Below, piece by piece: positions 63,501 to 64,000 of a DNA stretch of 64,000 bases. The DNA comes from an uncultured Kordia sp. (GTDB taxonomy: Bacteria; Bacteroidota; Bacteroidia; Flavobacteriales; Flavobacteriaceae), in contig NZ_CANMEZ010000003.1 in assembly GCF_947496985.1 (NCBI RefSeq), forward strand, positions 558,001 through 622,000, given 5' to 3'. The notes beneath the pieces are model-generated. The model worked only from the letters and a program-made list of their open reading frames with translations. It ran no database searches and had not been told where the DNA came from. Position numbers and translations under genes: made by a program. How positions within the stretch are numbered: position 1 is the stretch's first letter; each line of letters starts with the position of its first letter.

Positions 63501-64000
63501 ATCCTAATGATATTACAGTATTAGAAGGCCCACAAATTACAATAAATGAGGTTGATGAATACTTACACTATATTATCCGATTCCAAAATACAGGAACAGC
63601 AAGTGCAATAAACGTGCAAGTAGAAAATAACTTAGATCCAAATTTAGATCCAAGTAGTTTCATTCCTGAGTATGTAAGTCACAATCACTTTATAGAACTA
63701 AGAAATAACAGTAAACTAAAATTCATTTTCAATAACATTAATTTACCAGATAGTACCTCAAATGAACCAGGTTCTCATGGTTATATTGCTTACAAAATAA
63801 AACCAAGAAATACAGCTGCAATTGGTGACGTTATGAAAAATACAGCAGATATCTATTTCGACTTCAATCCAGCTATTATTACAAATACCGTTAGTACAGA
63901 AATAGTAGAACCTTTATCCGTAGTTGAATTTCATAAGAATAATGTAGCTATTTATCCAAATCCAACAAAAGGATTGTGTACAATACGCGCAAATCACGAA
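60578..64000 (+). CDS. VCBS/FG-GAP repeat surface protein, second copy, 3' end missing
   Basis: The frame is open from ATG 60578 to the last base: 1141 codons. Signal peptide (MIKKILPLLVLFNFFWLNAQ), VCBS/FG-GAP repeats to about 745, then the same beta domain, DUF7619-like block (GSYDPNDITVLEG near 971) and the start of a T9SS domain (VAIYPNPTKGLCTIR near 1123). By comparison with the first copy, about 57 residues are missing. The last part of the DNA is almost identical to the first gene, while the repeats differ a lot. Same likely role as the upstream protein. Confidence 0.88.
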   Translation, partial: MIKKILPLLVLFNFFWLNAQLDFYNNEIINEDASVSGASEVLLSDVDGDGDLDVISSSYAAKKIGWQENIDGQGTFGNLKLITENAYEVRSLFDVDIEGDGDIDLISASDEDGKIAWYENDGQGNFGSQNILVEYASAARSVFGSDIDGDGDIDIVASYDCCTIAWFENLDGQGNFGTANSIAYLSNPSSMYLDDLDGDGDMDIVTNSLLEDNYIKIVWLKNLNGQGVFGSQEVIHTYIPEMNYSVVSQVYVSDIDADGDKDVIYTANNQMGWIENTDALGNFTSSPANIVYQNNLRNRFVSVKTKDMDNDGDLDIITGGTEWHDPERIAWYENLDGLGNFSSTLHTVNRDTEGIASIAVEDIDDDGNVDILGSSRYEHSNVFWLKNSGDNIDFGDQKIISRYWYTPSRSRAIDLDNDNDLDIIYIVNLNTLVWYENLDGLGNFSNQIVLSTEASGKLQFSDINNDGHIDIVTSYGNNLMWLENFGQGNFSTPNEIIANPNVASTAFPADIDGDGDDDIVSINHVNTSSNYLAYNENLDGLGTFGPFEVITSMGSNKLSHLEIRDFDGDNDNDIVYTGVDGSGNSGQMGWIENTGGLGNFGPKTTIFNDECNIVKSVDLDEDGDLDLIAAMYEDQILAWFENVDGLGGFSNRRIISEANSYGSRNIYPADIDGDGDMDIVSSSHEESSVFWYENLDGSNFGSEHVITNTVEEVNSAFPGDINGDGKLDIIVTQGDDDHAVSWYSNSGLLSNRLSGIIRLDIDNDGCDNGDTRMANLMVSTTNGTESISTFTNNAGYYQLYPTEEGMYTTTIESNLDFYDVVPNAVDSNFTGFGTIENADFCFTANQLVNDLKISIIPLGDARPGFTSSYAVTYQNVGTVVQSGTLSVDFDDTKLSFLSATESVLSQTSNQLTFEYDYLNPLEIRTIRLEFQIFPPPTVNIDETLTFTGVINPIPGDNNPVDNTIQFDQILIGSYDPNDITVLEGPQITINEVDEYLHYIIRFQNTGTASAINVQVENNLDPNLDPSSFIPEYVSHNHFIELRNNSKLKFIFNNINLPDSTSNEPGSHGYIAYKIKPRNTAAIGDVMKNTADIYFDFNPAIITNTVSTEIVEPLSVVEFHKNNVAIYPNPTKGLCTIRANHE

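Noticed and set aside
1-64000. tRNA, rRNA or riboswitch
   Set aside because: Intergenic gaps were read for cloverleaf and GTTCRA-type signatures and for known riboswitch cores; none was convincing.

Overview
The window is low-GC DNA that reads as a marine Flavobacteriaceae chromosome. The support is three type IX secretion (T9SS) C-terminal sorting domains, Bacteroidota promoter elements (TAnnTTTG), weak Shine-Dalgarno signals with TTG and GTG starts, and VCBS/FG-GAP surface proteins. A Kordia-like genus is my guess from protein style, not something the sequence proves.

Positions 1-18.8 kb are mostly housekeeping: the 3' part of an aconitase, three small unknown genes, pabB, tilS overlapping a dsbD-type reductase, a DUF885 lipoprotein, a T9SS cargo protein, two paralogous phage-tail-collar proteins, a tight run of a small protein, a 7TM protein, a histidine kinase and a LuxR-type regulator, and then tmk.

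Positions 19.1-50.8 kb hold a complete, collinear extracellular contractile injection system (eCIS; Afp/PVC/AlgoCIS family). In order: DUF4255/Pvc16 terminator, an unknown overlapping gene, one sheath gene with a large insertion, two tube genes, a 51-aa DUF5908 protein, LysM hub adaptor, VgrG spike, PAAR tip, gp25, two large baseplate proteins, a 1957-aa protein with five tandem modules in the fibre slot, a tape-measure protein, a 1375-aa putative cargo protein ending in an AHH nuclease domain, an apparent immunity gene, a small membrane protein, a multi-pass membrane patatin-like lipase, and the Pvc15-type AAA+ ATPase. Capsid, terminase, integrase and T6SS membrane-complex genes are absent, so this is neither a prophage nor a T6SS. 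The cargo region (nuclease plus neighbouring immunity-like gene, and the membrane patatin) is the most novel part. An 18-bp direct repeat lies upstream of the first gene, and part of it recurs upstream of the ATPase gene.

Positions 50.8-64 kb are accessory: an RDD-family pseudogene, two unknown genes with duplicated 5' leaders, two small paralogs sharing a C-terminal tag, a TPR-containing histidine kinase with a LuxR-type regulator, and two very large VCBS/T9SS proteins. A degenerate LuxR C-terminus between the two VCBS genes points to an old tandem duplication of a regulator + surface-protein unit. The second VCBS gene runs off the window end. No tRNA, rRNA, CRISPR array or intact insertion sequence was seen.
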